Shown here piece by piece: positions 1-5,705 of a stretch of DNA of 7,731 nucleotides (position 1 is its first letter; each line of letters begins with the position of its first letter). The notes below the pieces were generated by a model. It was not told the DNA's origin and made no database searches. It was given only the letters and a program-made list of their open reading frames with translations. The DNA comes from a bacterium (GTDB lineage: Bacteria > Cyanobacteriota > Vampirovibrionia > Gastranaerophilales > Gastranaerophilaceae). The stretch covers positions 1 to 7,731 of the forward strand of contig JAFSWA010000022.1 of assembly GCA_017444705.1 (NCBI GenBank). The letters are read 5' to 3'. The position numbers and the translations under genes are program-made.

Positions 1-1137
1 GTGTATCGGCTGAATCAGCGTCGGTTCAATCTTTTCTTCAAACACTTTTTCGATTACCTGACCCCAGCTATCCGTATCTTCAACTTCAATGTGGAGTTCT
101 TTTGCTTTAGCTTGAGCCTCTTCCGGTGTTAAATATTCATTAAAATCAATACCGGTACGTTCTTTAACCAAACCGAGCATTGTTTTTCTGTCCCATGGCG
201 GAGTCAAATCGATTTCCTTACCCTGATATGTGATTTTCATTGTGCCTAAAACATCTTGTGCAACCGATGAAACCATATTTTCTAATAAAGTCATCATTTC
301 ATTATAATCAACATAAGCCTGATAAAGCTCTATCATTGTAAATTCGGGGTTATGACGGGTATCCAAGCCCTCGTTTCTGAAATTTCTGTTAAGTTCAAAA
401 ATCTTTTCGCTTATACCGCCGACCAAAAGTCTTTTTAAATATAACTCAGGTGCAATTCTCATATACATATCCATATCAAGAGCGTTATGGTGAGTAATGA
501 AAGGTCTTGCCGAAGCTCCGCCTGCCTGAACATGAAGCATTGGTGTTTCAACTTCCAAAAATCCGAGATTTGTTAAATATTCTCTTATTTTTTGAATAAT
601 CATGCTTCTTTTTCTAAAAGTATCACGGGTTTCTTCATTTGTAATCAAATCGACATAACGCTGACGATAACGTGTTTCAAGGTCTGTTAAGCCGTGAAAT
701 TTTTCGGGCAGGGGTAAAAGTGATTTTGACAACATCTTTAAATTAGTTGATTTAATTGTTAATTCACCTCTGGGTGTACGGCGTATTGTTCCGGTAAAAC
801 CGATAATATCACCAATATCAACCAATTTTAAAATTTTCAGATTTTGCTCCGAAAGATTTTCTTTATGTGAAAATACTTGAATTTTTCCCGAATCATCTTG
901 CAAGTCAATAAACATGCCCGAATTTCTGATTGCCATGACACGCCCCGCAACGGAATAAACATCTTCCGTTTCTTCACCTGCCGGTAAATCTTTGTATTTT
1001 TCCTGCAAAAATTTTGCACTTCCGTCTTTATGAAATAAATATGGATATGGATTAACTCCCAAATCCGCTAAATCTGTCAACTTTTCAATTCTGGTCATTC
1101 TTATATTATTTTGACCTGAAATAACTTCTTGTTCCAT
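1..1137 (-). CDS. lysS: Lysyl-tRNA synthetase, class II (C-terminus cut off by window edge)
   Basis: Charges tRNA-Lys with lysine in the cytoplasm, using ATP. The reading frame is open from the ATG at 1137 to the left edge and gives 379 codons; class II LysRS is usually about 490-510 residues, so about 120 are missing. An OB-fold anticodon-binding domain lies around residues 60-140 (GRVMAIRNSG, FIDLQDDSGKIQ, GTIRRTPRGELTI). It is followed by the linker LPEKFHGLTDLETRYRQRY, motif 1 (around FLEVETPML) and motif 2 (FRNEGLDTRHNPEFTMIELY, around residues 250-270). Motif 3, with the conserved GxGxDR, would lie beyond the edge. The start is supported by AGGAGAG at 1141-1147, three bases upstream. 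The gene has its own promoter candidate and is separated from the gene before it by a terminator, so it is probably transcribed alone or leads an operon to the left. Identification is secure; nothing in the visible part looks damaged. Confidence 0.97.
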   Translation of the reverse strand, partial: MEQEVISGQNNIRMTRIEKLTDLADLGVNPYPYLFHKDGSAKFLQEKYKDLPAGEETEDVYSVAGRVMAIRNSGMFIDLQDDSGKIQVFSHKENLSEQNLKILKLVDIGDIIGFTGTIRRTPRGELTIKSTNLKMLSKSLLPLPEKFHGLTDLETRYRQRYVDLITNEETRDTFRKRSMIIQKIREYLTNLGFLEVETPMLHVQAGGASARPFITHHNALDMDMYMRIAPELYLKRLLVGGISEKIFELNRNFRNEGLDTRHNPEFTMIELYQAYVDYNEMMTLLENMVSSVAQDVLGTMKITYQGKEIDLTPPWDRKTMLGLVKERTGIDFNEYLTPEEAQAKAKELHIEVEDTDSWGQVIEKVFEEKIEPTLIQPIH

Positions 1138-1175
1138 GTTCTCTCCTATCTTAATATATTAGAATTTTATCATTA

Positions 1176-1204
1176 ATATAAAATTTTTGTATAAAAAATA
1201 ACAA
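1176..1204 (-). promoter_or_regulatory. Candidate sigma-70-type promoter of lysS
   Basis: On the minus strand, TTGTTA (1204-1199) and TTATAT (1181-1176) are separated by exactly 17 bases. The predicted transcript start is about 30 bases before the lysS ATG. It lies between the upstream terminator and the gene, where a lysS promoter is expected. The DNA is very AT-rich, so chance matches are likely. Confidence 0.35.
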
Positions 1205-1230
1205 ATATTTAATAAATAGATTAATATACC

Positions 1231-1259
1231 AAAAAAGTACGACAGGACGCCGTACTTTT
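1231..1259 (-). terminator. Rho-independent terminator after the 139-residue gene
   Basis: A perfect 9-bp inverted repeat, AAAAGTACG (1233-1241) and CGTACTTTT (1251-1259), encloses a 9-base loop. Read on the minus strand, the hairpin ends in six T residues (1236-1231), four of them in the stem. It lies 24 bases past the stop codon of the gene at 1283-1702 and in front of lysS, so it separates the two transcription units. Confidence 0.75.
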
Positions 1260-1282
1260 AACTGTAATTTAAAATTTATTAA

Positions 1283-1702
1283 CTAAATCTTATATTGATG
1301 ACTGCCAAATTCTTCCAATACTCCTGACATAGCCATTTTTTTGTATATTCTTGATACGGTGTCAATATATAAAGATGTTTTTTTATGTTCTGCAAATGCT
1401 TCACACAAATCATCCAATGATTCTTTTTTGTATAAATAACTCAGTGCTTTATAAAACGGCTTGCCGTTATCTTTTTCCGAAATAGGGTTCGACATAATAG
1501 GTTCGTCAAAATTTTTGTCAAATACCATTACTTTTCCGTTTTCAATATGCAAATCATAATATTTAAATTCATTCGCCTGTTTTATTGCCCTTCTTACTAA
1601 ATTACGTGTATTTGGATTAATTTTTTTTACTTCTTTTTCCATATCTTTTTTGTTTGCATAAATTTTTCCGAAACTTTGGTTGTTTAACCCGTTAATTCTC
1701 AT
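1283..1702 (-). CDS. Hypothetical small protein with N-terminal SFG tag
   Basis: A complete 139-residue reading frame that I do not recognise. It starts at an ATG six bases after a strong AAGGAG site (1709-1714). The N-terminus MRINGLNNQSFGKI has the same pattern as the upstream membrane protein (MKVNNV..NQSFKG): a short Asn-rich stretch followed by SF(K)G at residues 10-12. The remainder is lysine-rich and charged, with predicted helix around residues 18-46, a short beta-like segment (YYDLHIENGKVMVFD, 48-62) and a helical C-terminal half. No signal peptide, membrane segment or catalytic motif is visible, so it is probably soluble. It lies 97 bases after the membrane protein with no convincing terminator between them, so the two may be co-transcribed; a hairpin terminator follows it. 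Function unknown. Confidence 0.8.
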   Translation of the reverse strand: MRINGLNNQSFGKIYANKKDMEKEVKKINPNTRNLVRRAIKQANEFKYYDLHIENGKVMVFDKNFDEPIMSNPISEKDNGKPFYKALSYLYKKESLDDLCEAFAEHKKTSLYIDTVSRIYKKMAMSGVLEEFGSHQYKI

Positions 1703-1799
1703 AAATTTCTCCTTTTTCTATGTTATATTTAAAAGCGGTAAAAATATTTTTTGCTGTTTTTAATTATTTTTTACAAAACTTAATAAAATTCTGCTTTTA

Positions 1800-3701
1800 T
1801 TACTTGAAATATGATTTTTCTTTACTCGGCATCAAAAGATTTGTTGTTAATTTTACCGCAGTGAATTTTTGTTCCATAGTTTTCTTTTCTGCCTGTTCTT
1901 TTGCAATCGCATTTTTTGTAACTTTCTCATTAAATTTTTGTAAGAAAATCATAAATGCCGGAATAGCAATAAATGTTGATATAAAGCCAAAAACGCCTGT
2001 AATCGATTTTGCCTTTTTAATAAAAGTATTTTCACTGTTCTTGAATACATTAATAATATTTTCTATTGCTTTTGCATTTTTAGCATTTTTTGCGGCAGCA
2101 ATTATTTCGTCATTAGTTGCCTCTTTCAATGACTTGCCAAGCATTTGCTCCATATTTGTTTGAGTTGTTTTATCATTGGCAAAGAATTTGGCAAGATTAC
2201 CGCCCGATTCTTTTATAAATCTGCAAAAACCTGCAAACCCGCCATTATATTTCTCAATGTTTGTATATTTCGATATAATATCGTCATTTGAATAAACCTG
2301 AGTACCTCCAAACGGGCGAAGATGTTCAAGAATTTTCCTCCATTTTGGCATTTTTGCATAGTTGGGAGCTTTCTCACTCATAACAATTCCTGATTTCTTT
2401 TCAAAAATTCTTGTAATAGATTTTAACAGTGCTTTTGCACCTGCTACAAGAGATGAAATCGTTACTATATCACGTGTGAGAATTTCACGTCTGTCATGTT
2501 TATCATAGGCATTTTTTACTCTCGGATATAAAATTCCGAGTCCCATTAAGCTTAAAAGTCCGGCACAACTCATATTTATTCCGTCAAATTCAAAAGCATT
2601 TGAAAATTTTCTTAATCGGCCTTCTTTTTGAACATATTTTGCCAATTTCCCGACGCCGAGACCTTTAAATGACGGACTATTTCCGGTTGAATCCTGAGCC
2701 TTTCCGTCTTTTACTATTTTGAAAGCTTCATAATCAACGGGTTTGTTTACAACCGGAGCAACATCTTTTTTCTCTTCAACAAGACCGATAAGTCCCGGAT
2801 TTGTCTTATTCAAACTCTTATATATTTTAGGAACCTGCGTAACGTAAAGAATAGCGGCAGCCATAGTTGCAAAGTTCATAATAACTCTTGACCCTATTCT
2901 TTTCTTTGTGAATGTTGCCAATTTCTCGACAAAATTTTCTGTCGGCATACTTTTGACATCGCCGATTGTATTAACAGAATCTTTTGCAAAACGACTCATG
3001 TGTTCAATAAATGAACCTATTGATGTTCTTACTTTTTTGCCTAAACCGTCAACGTAAGCAATTTTTGTAAAAGACCTTTTTACATTTGCATTACTTTTAA
3101 CTTCATCTGAAACAATACCACTAATGGTTTTTATTATCTCTTTTGCACTTTTTTTATCCGCCTTTTCAAGCTGAATCATTGAATTTGTAAGAGTTTCGAT
3201 AACTTCTTTTGCAGGCTCGTAATTTTTTTGACAACTGTTTTTTAAAGCGTCTTTCCAAGAAGTTTCATAAAAAACTTTTTTAAGAGTGTCATTATCGGCG
3301 ACTTTTCCTGCACCTGATTCATAAGCGGTTTTCATTTTTTCAGCAAAAGCTTCTATTGCCGAAACGGGAGTTTTAGTCGCACCCCCGATATATTTGTTAG
3401 CAAGTGCAAAAGTTGCAATAGGTAAAAACATAGTAACAGGAGCGGTTAAAAGCTCTCTGCACGCTTCCATTGATGCAAATTTATAATTTAATTCGCCTGT
3501 TTTATCATGATTTCTGAATAATCCTGTTATAATTCTCGGAGCTTCCGATCCCAAAAAATCCTGACATACAAATGTTGCGGCAACCCCAGCACCAAGAACT
3601 GCGTTTTGTGCGGTTACCATCTTATCGACAAGATATGAGCCAACTCCTTTAAATGATTGATTCTTCTGATTTATTTTATTAGAAACGTTATTAACTTTCA
3701 C
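1800..3701 (-). CDS. Large multi-helix membrane protein with two SFKG motifs, function unknown
   Basis: A complete 633-residue frame, not assignable to a known family by eye. The start is GTG (3699-3701): an in-frame stop lies at 3726-3728, no ATG intervenes, AAGG sits 8 bases upstream (3710-3713), and MKVNNV matches the next gene's MRINGL. SFKG occurs twice, at residues 16-19 and 344-347 (NSPSFKGLG), each ahead of hydrophobic helices, which suggests two modules. Hydrophobic stretches lie at about 31-49, 86-102, 272-291, 376-392, 410-425 and 565-588. Between them are Lys/Glu/Ala-rich, probably helical segments (about 115-265 and 430-560). There is no classical cleavable signal peptide or enzyme motif. 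The residue make-up suggests a membrane-anchored structural or scaffold-like protein, but this is only inference. It may share a transcript with the 139-residue gene downstream. Confidence 0.8.
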   Translation of the reverse strand: MKVNNVSNKINQKNQSFKGVGSYLVDKMVTAQNAVLGAGVAATFVCQDFLGSEAPRIITGLFRNHDKTGELNYKFASMEACRELLTAPVTMFLPIATFALANKYIGGATKTPVSAIEAFAEKMKTAYESGAGKVADNDTLKKVFYETSWKDALKNSCQKNYEPAKEVIETLTNSMIQLEKADKKSAKEIIKTISGIVSDEVKSNANVKRSFTKIAYVDGLGKKVRTSIGSFIEHMSRFAKDSVNTIGDVKSMPTENFVEKLATFTKKRIGSRVIMNFATMAAAILYVTQVPKIYKSLNKTNPGLIGLVEEKKDVAPVVNKPVDYEAFKIVKDGKAQDSTGNSPSFKGLGVGKLAKYVQKEGRLRKFSNAFEFDGINMSCAGLLSLMGLGILYPRVKNAYDKHDRREILTRDIVTISSLVAGAKALLKSITRIFEKKSGIVMSEKAPNYAKMPKWRKILEHLRPFGGTQVYSNDDIISKYTNIEKYNGGFAGFCRFIKESGGNLAKFFANDKTTQTNMEQMLGKSLKEATNDEIIAAAKNAKNAKAIENIINVFKNSENTFIKKAKSITGVFGFISTFIAIPAFMIFLQKFNEKVTKNAIAKEQAEKKTMEQKFTAVKLTTNLLMPSKEKSYFK

Positions 3702-3719
3702 TATGCTTACCTTACCTAC

Positions 3720-3908
3720 ATATTTTTAAAGTACTGTAAAACACAAAAATTGCTAAATTTTGATTAAAAATTCATATTTTTTAACACTAATTAACATATA
3801 ATTATGTCCGGCAAAATGATTATACTTCTTATATCATCAAAAAACAATAAATATTAAATTTTATTACAAACTTTCAAAAAATATTTGTACAAACAATTTT
3901 TTACATGC
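3720..3908. other. AT-rich non-coding stretch, presumed promoter region of the membrane-protein gene
   Basis: No gene is evident here. The minus-strand promoter of the 1800-3701 gene should lie in this stretch, but no convincing -35/-10 pair stands out. A perfect TATAAT is present on the plus strand at 3797-3802 without a -35 at a usable distance. A 17-codon plus-strand frame from 3804 has no ribosome-binding site and is not called. Confidence 0.4.
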
Positions 3909-3936
3909 TCATACGAATGTATGATTTGATTAATCA
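3909..3936. promoter_or_regulatory. Pair of dyad repeats, candidate operator for the small RNA
   Basis: Two perfect inverted repeats lie side by side: TCATAC-GAAT-GTATGA (3909-3924) and the 10-bp palindrome TGATTAATCA (3927-3936). The second covers the expected -35 region of the small-RNA promoter, whose -10 is at 3954-3959, and no good -35 hexamer is present. This fits a regulator-controlled promoter, but AT-rich DNA gives such dyads by chance. Confidence 0.35.
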
Positions 3937-3953
3937 TTTTTAAAAAAATGTCG

Positions 3954-3959
3954 TATTAT
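3954..3959 (+). promoter_or_regulatory. Candidate -10 box of the small RNA
   Basis: TATTAT matches TATAAT at five of six positions. The predicted start, 6-7 bases downstream, falls at about 3966, exactly where the first hairpin of the small RNA begins. The -35 region is poor (TTAATC at 3930-3935 with an 18-base spacer). Confidence 0.4.
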
Positions 3960-3965
3960 ATGAGA

Positions 3966-4026
3966 GTAAGGTAAATCCTTACAACCTCCTCCCCCAAGTC
4001 TGGTAGCCGCATAGCGGCTTTTTTTT
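3966..4026 (+). ncRNA. Candidate small regulatory RNA with an anti-Shine-Dalgarno-like core (Yfr1-like layout)
   Basis: A compact plus-strand unit of about 61 bases lies between two minus-strand genes, with no reading frame of its own. It consists of a 6-bp hairpin GTAAGG-TAAAT-CCTTAC (3966-3982), an unpaired C-rich segment (3983-4004) with CCTCCTCCCCC at 3985-3995, and a terminator hairpin with a T tract (4005-4026). A -10 box lies the right distance upstream. ACCTCCT in the core (3984-3990) equals the 16S rRNA anti-Shine-Dalgarno string, so the core could pair with ribosome-binding sites and block translation. Cyanobacterial Yfr1 has the same order (hairpin, unpaired CUCCUC-containing core, terminator hairpin) at about the same length, but its core motif ACUCCUCACAC differs. 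Homology is therefore not claimed. It could instead be the 3' end of an unseen longer transcript. Confidence 0.6.
4005..4026 (+). terminator. Rho-independent terminator of the small RNA
   Basis: AGCCGC (4005-4010), loop ATA, GCGGCT (4014-4019), then seven further T residues (4020-4026). This GC-rich stem with a clean T tract is a strong intrinsic terminator on the plus strand. In the other direction the hairpin has no T tract, so it is not a good terminator for the minus-strand oxidoreductase gene that ends at 4048. No protein-coding gene lies upstream of it on the plus strand. Confidence 0.85.
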
Positions 4027-4047
4027 ATTTTTAGGCCCTGTTAAAAG

Positions 4048-5409
4048 TTATTCCGTAAGATTTCCCAATGCTTTTTTAATATCAAAAATTTGCTGAATAG
4101 CGGCGATTTGTGCTGACCAAAGAGAATTTGTAAAACTGATATTTTCGGGATTTCTTTTATCCGCCAATCTGTTTTCAACATCTTGAAGAAGCAGAGAATA
4201 CGGACTGCCGTTTGTTTTTGCTTGTGCAATAATTTCCCCCGAACTATTAATTAATTCAACTTGTTTTTTTCCTGATGTTCCGTAAATTCTTATTGTTTCA
4301 CCGTTTTTACCTTTTATATCGAGGGTTTTTGTATTAGAATCGATACCTCTTATCGCATCTGTTTCAAATGAAATACTATCATCTATAAAACCTTTTGCAT
4401 AAACTGCTTCTTCCGTTGAATCTTGGTCAAATCTGTCAAAATATTTAAGAGTTTTTGCATTTGCCGTATTATCAGAAAATTCCGAATGATTACCCTCAGG
4501 AAGCATTTTTAAACCCCGTGCCTCAGTTATATTAGTTTTTTTAAAGCCCATAAGACTAAGTAAATTATGGAAATGTAATTGCAAATCCAATAAAATTCCG
4601 CCGCCCTTGTCATTTGTGTACCAATAACGCCCTCTAAGTCCTCTGTCACCATCGAGTTCTTTCATTACAATTTTTATTGATTCAATTTCGTCTTTTTTAA
4701 AATAAGGCAGAGCATTATTTATACATTTTGAAAATTTACTGTCGGGAGAACTGTCAAAGGCTATATGTACTGCGTTTCTATACGGCATATCAACACCCAT
4801 AAGTCTGAGTGCCGCAATATTTCCGAAATAGTAATGGTCTCCTGCATATATACCGGCTGTATTTAACGGTTTCATGTCTTCCAATTCGCTTGGTTTTATA
4901 CAAATCGGTTTATCTACATATATTCCGTTTAAACTGTCTTGTTGAGAAAGTCGTCTTATGTAGTCGCTGTGAGTATAAGACGGGGATATAATATACACGT
5001 TTCGACCATTCAATACATTTAAATCAAAAATTTTGTCTGCTTCAATATTTTGAAAAACACTATCTTTTACCCGTTCTTCGGATTTTGTGTATATTAGCAC
5101 GTTGTCAGGCGAAAAGACAGTTCTCATTGTCTTATCAAAATTTATATGGCCGTGAGTTAAATTTCCGCCGTAACCGATAAATAATGCTCTGCTGTTTGGT
5201 AAAACAGGACCGAGTTCTTTATCTTCAAGGACCGCATTTCTTTGTCCAAAGCTCAAAGTTTTGTGTTTGTACAGGCATTCTTTATTTTGAACGTGGTCTG
5301 TACTTTGAAAATTATCAGGTATTGTTGAAGAATTATTTTTTTTATCTCTAAAATACAAATTTACTTTGTTGCAATTAATAAAACCATGACTTATATTGCG
5401 AATTTTCAT
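4048..5409 (-). CDS. Gfo/Idh/MocA-type NAD(P)-dependent oxidoreductase with an N-terminal extension
   Basis: Probable cytoplasmic sugar or sugar-derivative dehydrogenase; substrate unknown. A Rossmann nucleotide-binding segment begins at about residue 75 (ALFIGYGGNLTHGH). ISPSYTH (141-147) is the usual strand-turn before the catalytic lysine, in VDKP (165-168, family consensus EKP). GGGILLDLQLHFH (269-281) carries the D-x-x-x-H pair of the C-terminal domain; a helix close to the C-terminus is also typical. At 453 residues it is longer than most family members (about 330-390), mainly because of about 70 N-terminal residues of low complexity ending near TLSFGQR (51-57), which contains the SFG tag of neighbouring proteins. 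AGDHYYFG (189-196) recalls the DHYLGK motif of glucose-6-phosphate dehydrogenase, so a divergent member between the two families is possible. AGAGGG at 5415-5420 supports the ATG. It appears to be transcribed alone; no terminator follows. Confidence 0.8.
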   Translation of the reverse strand: MKIRNISHGFINCNKVNLYFRDKKNNSSTIPDNFQSTDHVQNKECLYKHKTLSFGQRNAVLEDKELGPVLPNSRALFIGYGGNLTHGHINFDKTMRTVFSPDNVLIYTKSEERVKDSVFQNIEADKIFDLNVLNGRNVYIISPSYTHSDYIRRLSQQDSLNGIYVDKPICIKPSELEDMKPLNTAGIYAGDHYYFGNIAALRLMGVDMPYRNAVHIAFDSSPDSKFSKCINNALPYFKKDEIESIKIVMKELDGDRGLRGRYWYTNDKGGGILLDLQLHFHNLLSLMGFKKTNITEARGLKMLPEGNHSEFSDNTANAKTLKYFDRFDQDSTEEAVYAKGFIDDSISFETDAIRGIDSNTKTLDIKGKNGETIRIYGTSGKKQVELINSSGEIIAQAKTNGSPYSLLLQDVENRLADKRNPENISFTNSLWSAQIAAIQQIFDIKKALGNLTE

Positions 5410-5600
5410 AGCACCCTCTCTTTTTTATTTATAGTTTATATGTTTAAAAAAGAAAAAGAAATAATTTGCCACTTTAATAAATTATTATTAATAAAAATTT
5501 ACAAAAAATTTTTATTATTTTTTTTCAAATCTCAAAAGTCATAAATTACGCTTAATGCAAAGGAATACTACATAATCGGCTAATGTAAAAAGAAGATAAA
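5410..5600. other. AT-rich leader region of the oxidoreductase gene
   Basis: Part of a 296-base gap between two minus-strand genes. It should contain the promoter of the oxidoreductase gene; TATAAA-like hexamers occur on the minus strand near 5425-5445, but none has a convincing -35. On the plus strand CATAAT (5571-5576) could be a -10 box for the small frame that follows. Nothing else is recognisable. Confidence 0.3.
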
Positions 5601-5666
5601 ATGTGTAAAATTAAGGTATCTGTCCTCAACTTTTCTATCATCATGTTATCCGTTGCCCTTTTTTGA
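5601..5666 (+). CDS. Possible 21-residue hydrophobic peptide directly before a terminator
   Basis: The ATG at 5601 opens a 21-codon frame whose product begins MCKIKVSVLN and continues as a hydrophobic stretch (FSIIMLSVALF). The stop codon at 5664-5666 lies inside the stem of a plus-strand Rho-independent terminator. Upstream are a weak AGAAG purine stretch (5591-5595) and a CATAAT hexamer (5571-5576). A lysine-bearing N-terminus followed by a hydrophobic segment is the build of small membrane peptides, including type I toxin-like ones. However, the frame is short and AT-rich and could be chance. The alternative is that the terminator belongs to a non-coding RNA. It is called only because something on this strand should be using the terminator. 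Confidence 0.25.
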   Translation: MCKIKVSVLNFSIIMLSVALF

Positions 5667-5693
5667 TTATGACTGAATCCAAAAAGGGTTTTT
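5656..5693 (+). terminator. Plus-strand Rho-independent terminator without a recognised gene
   Basis: CCCTTTTTTGATT (5656-5668) pairs with AATCCAAAAAGGG (5676-5688) with one mismatch around a 7-base loop, followed by TTTTT (5689-5693). On the minus strand the hairpin lies just past the cca stop but is followed by CAACGG rather than a T tract. It may act in both directions, but its signal points to plus-strand transcription ending between two minus-strand genes. Confidence 0.6.
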
Positions 5694-5705
5694 CTTATAT
5701 AATAC

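Noticed and set aside
837..1019. 60-codon minus-strand frame
   Set aside because: Out-of-frame shadow within the OB-fold region of lysS.
1720..2163. 147-codon hydrophobic plus-strand frame
   Set aside because: Antisense to the C-terminal part of the membrane-protein gene; its hydrophobicity comes from complementing Lys/Glu-rich codons.
3797..3802. Perfect TATAAT on the plus strand as a promoter
   Set aside because: No -35 at usable spacing and no transcript logic downstream; expected by chance in such AT-rich DNA.
4005..4026. Hairpin considered as terminator of the oxidoreductase gene
   Set aside because: The T tract is only on the plus-strand side; read on the minus strand, the stem is preceded by A residues and followed by ACCAGAC.
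4041..4991. Short frames at 4041-4229 (minus) and 4809-4991 (plus)
   Set aside because: Both overlap the well-supported oxidoreductase gene in other frames.
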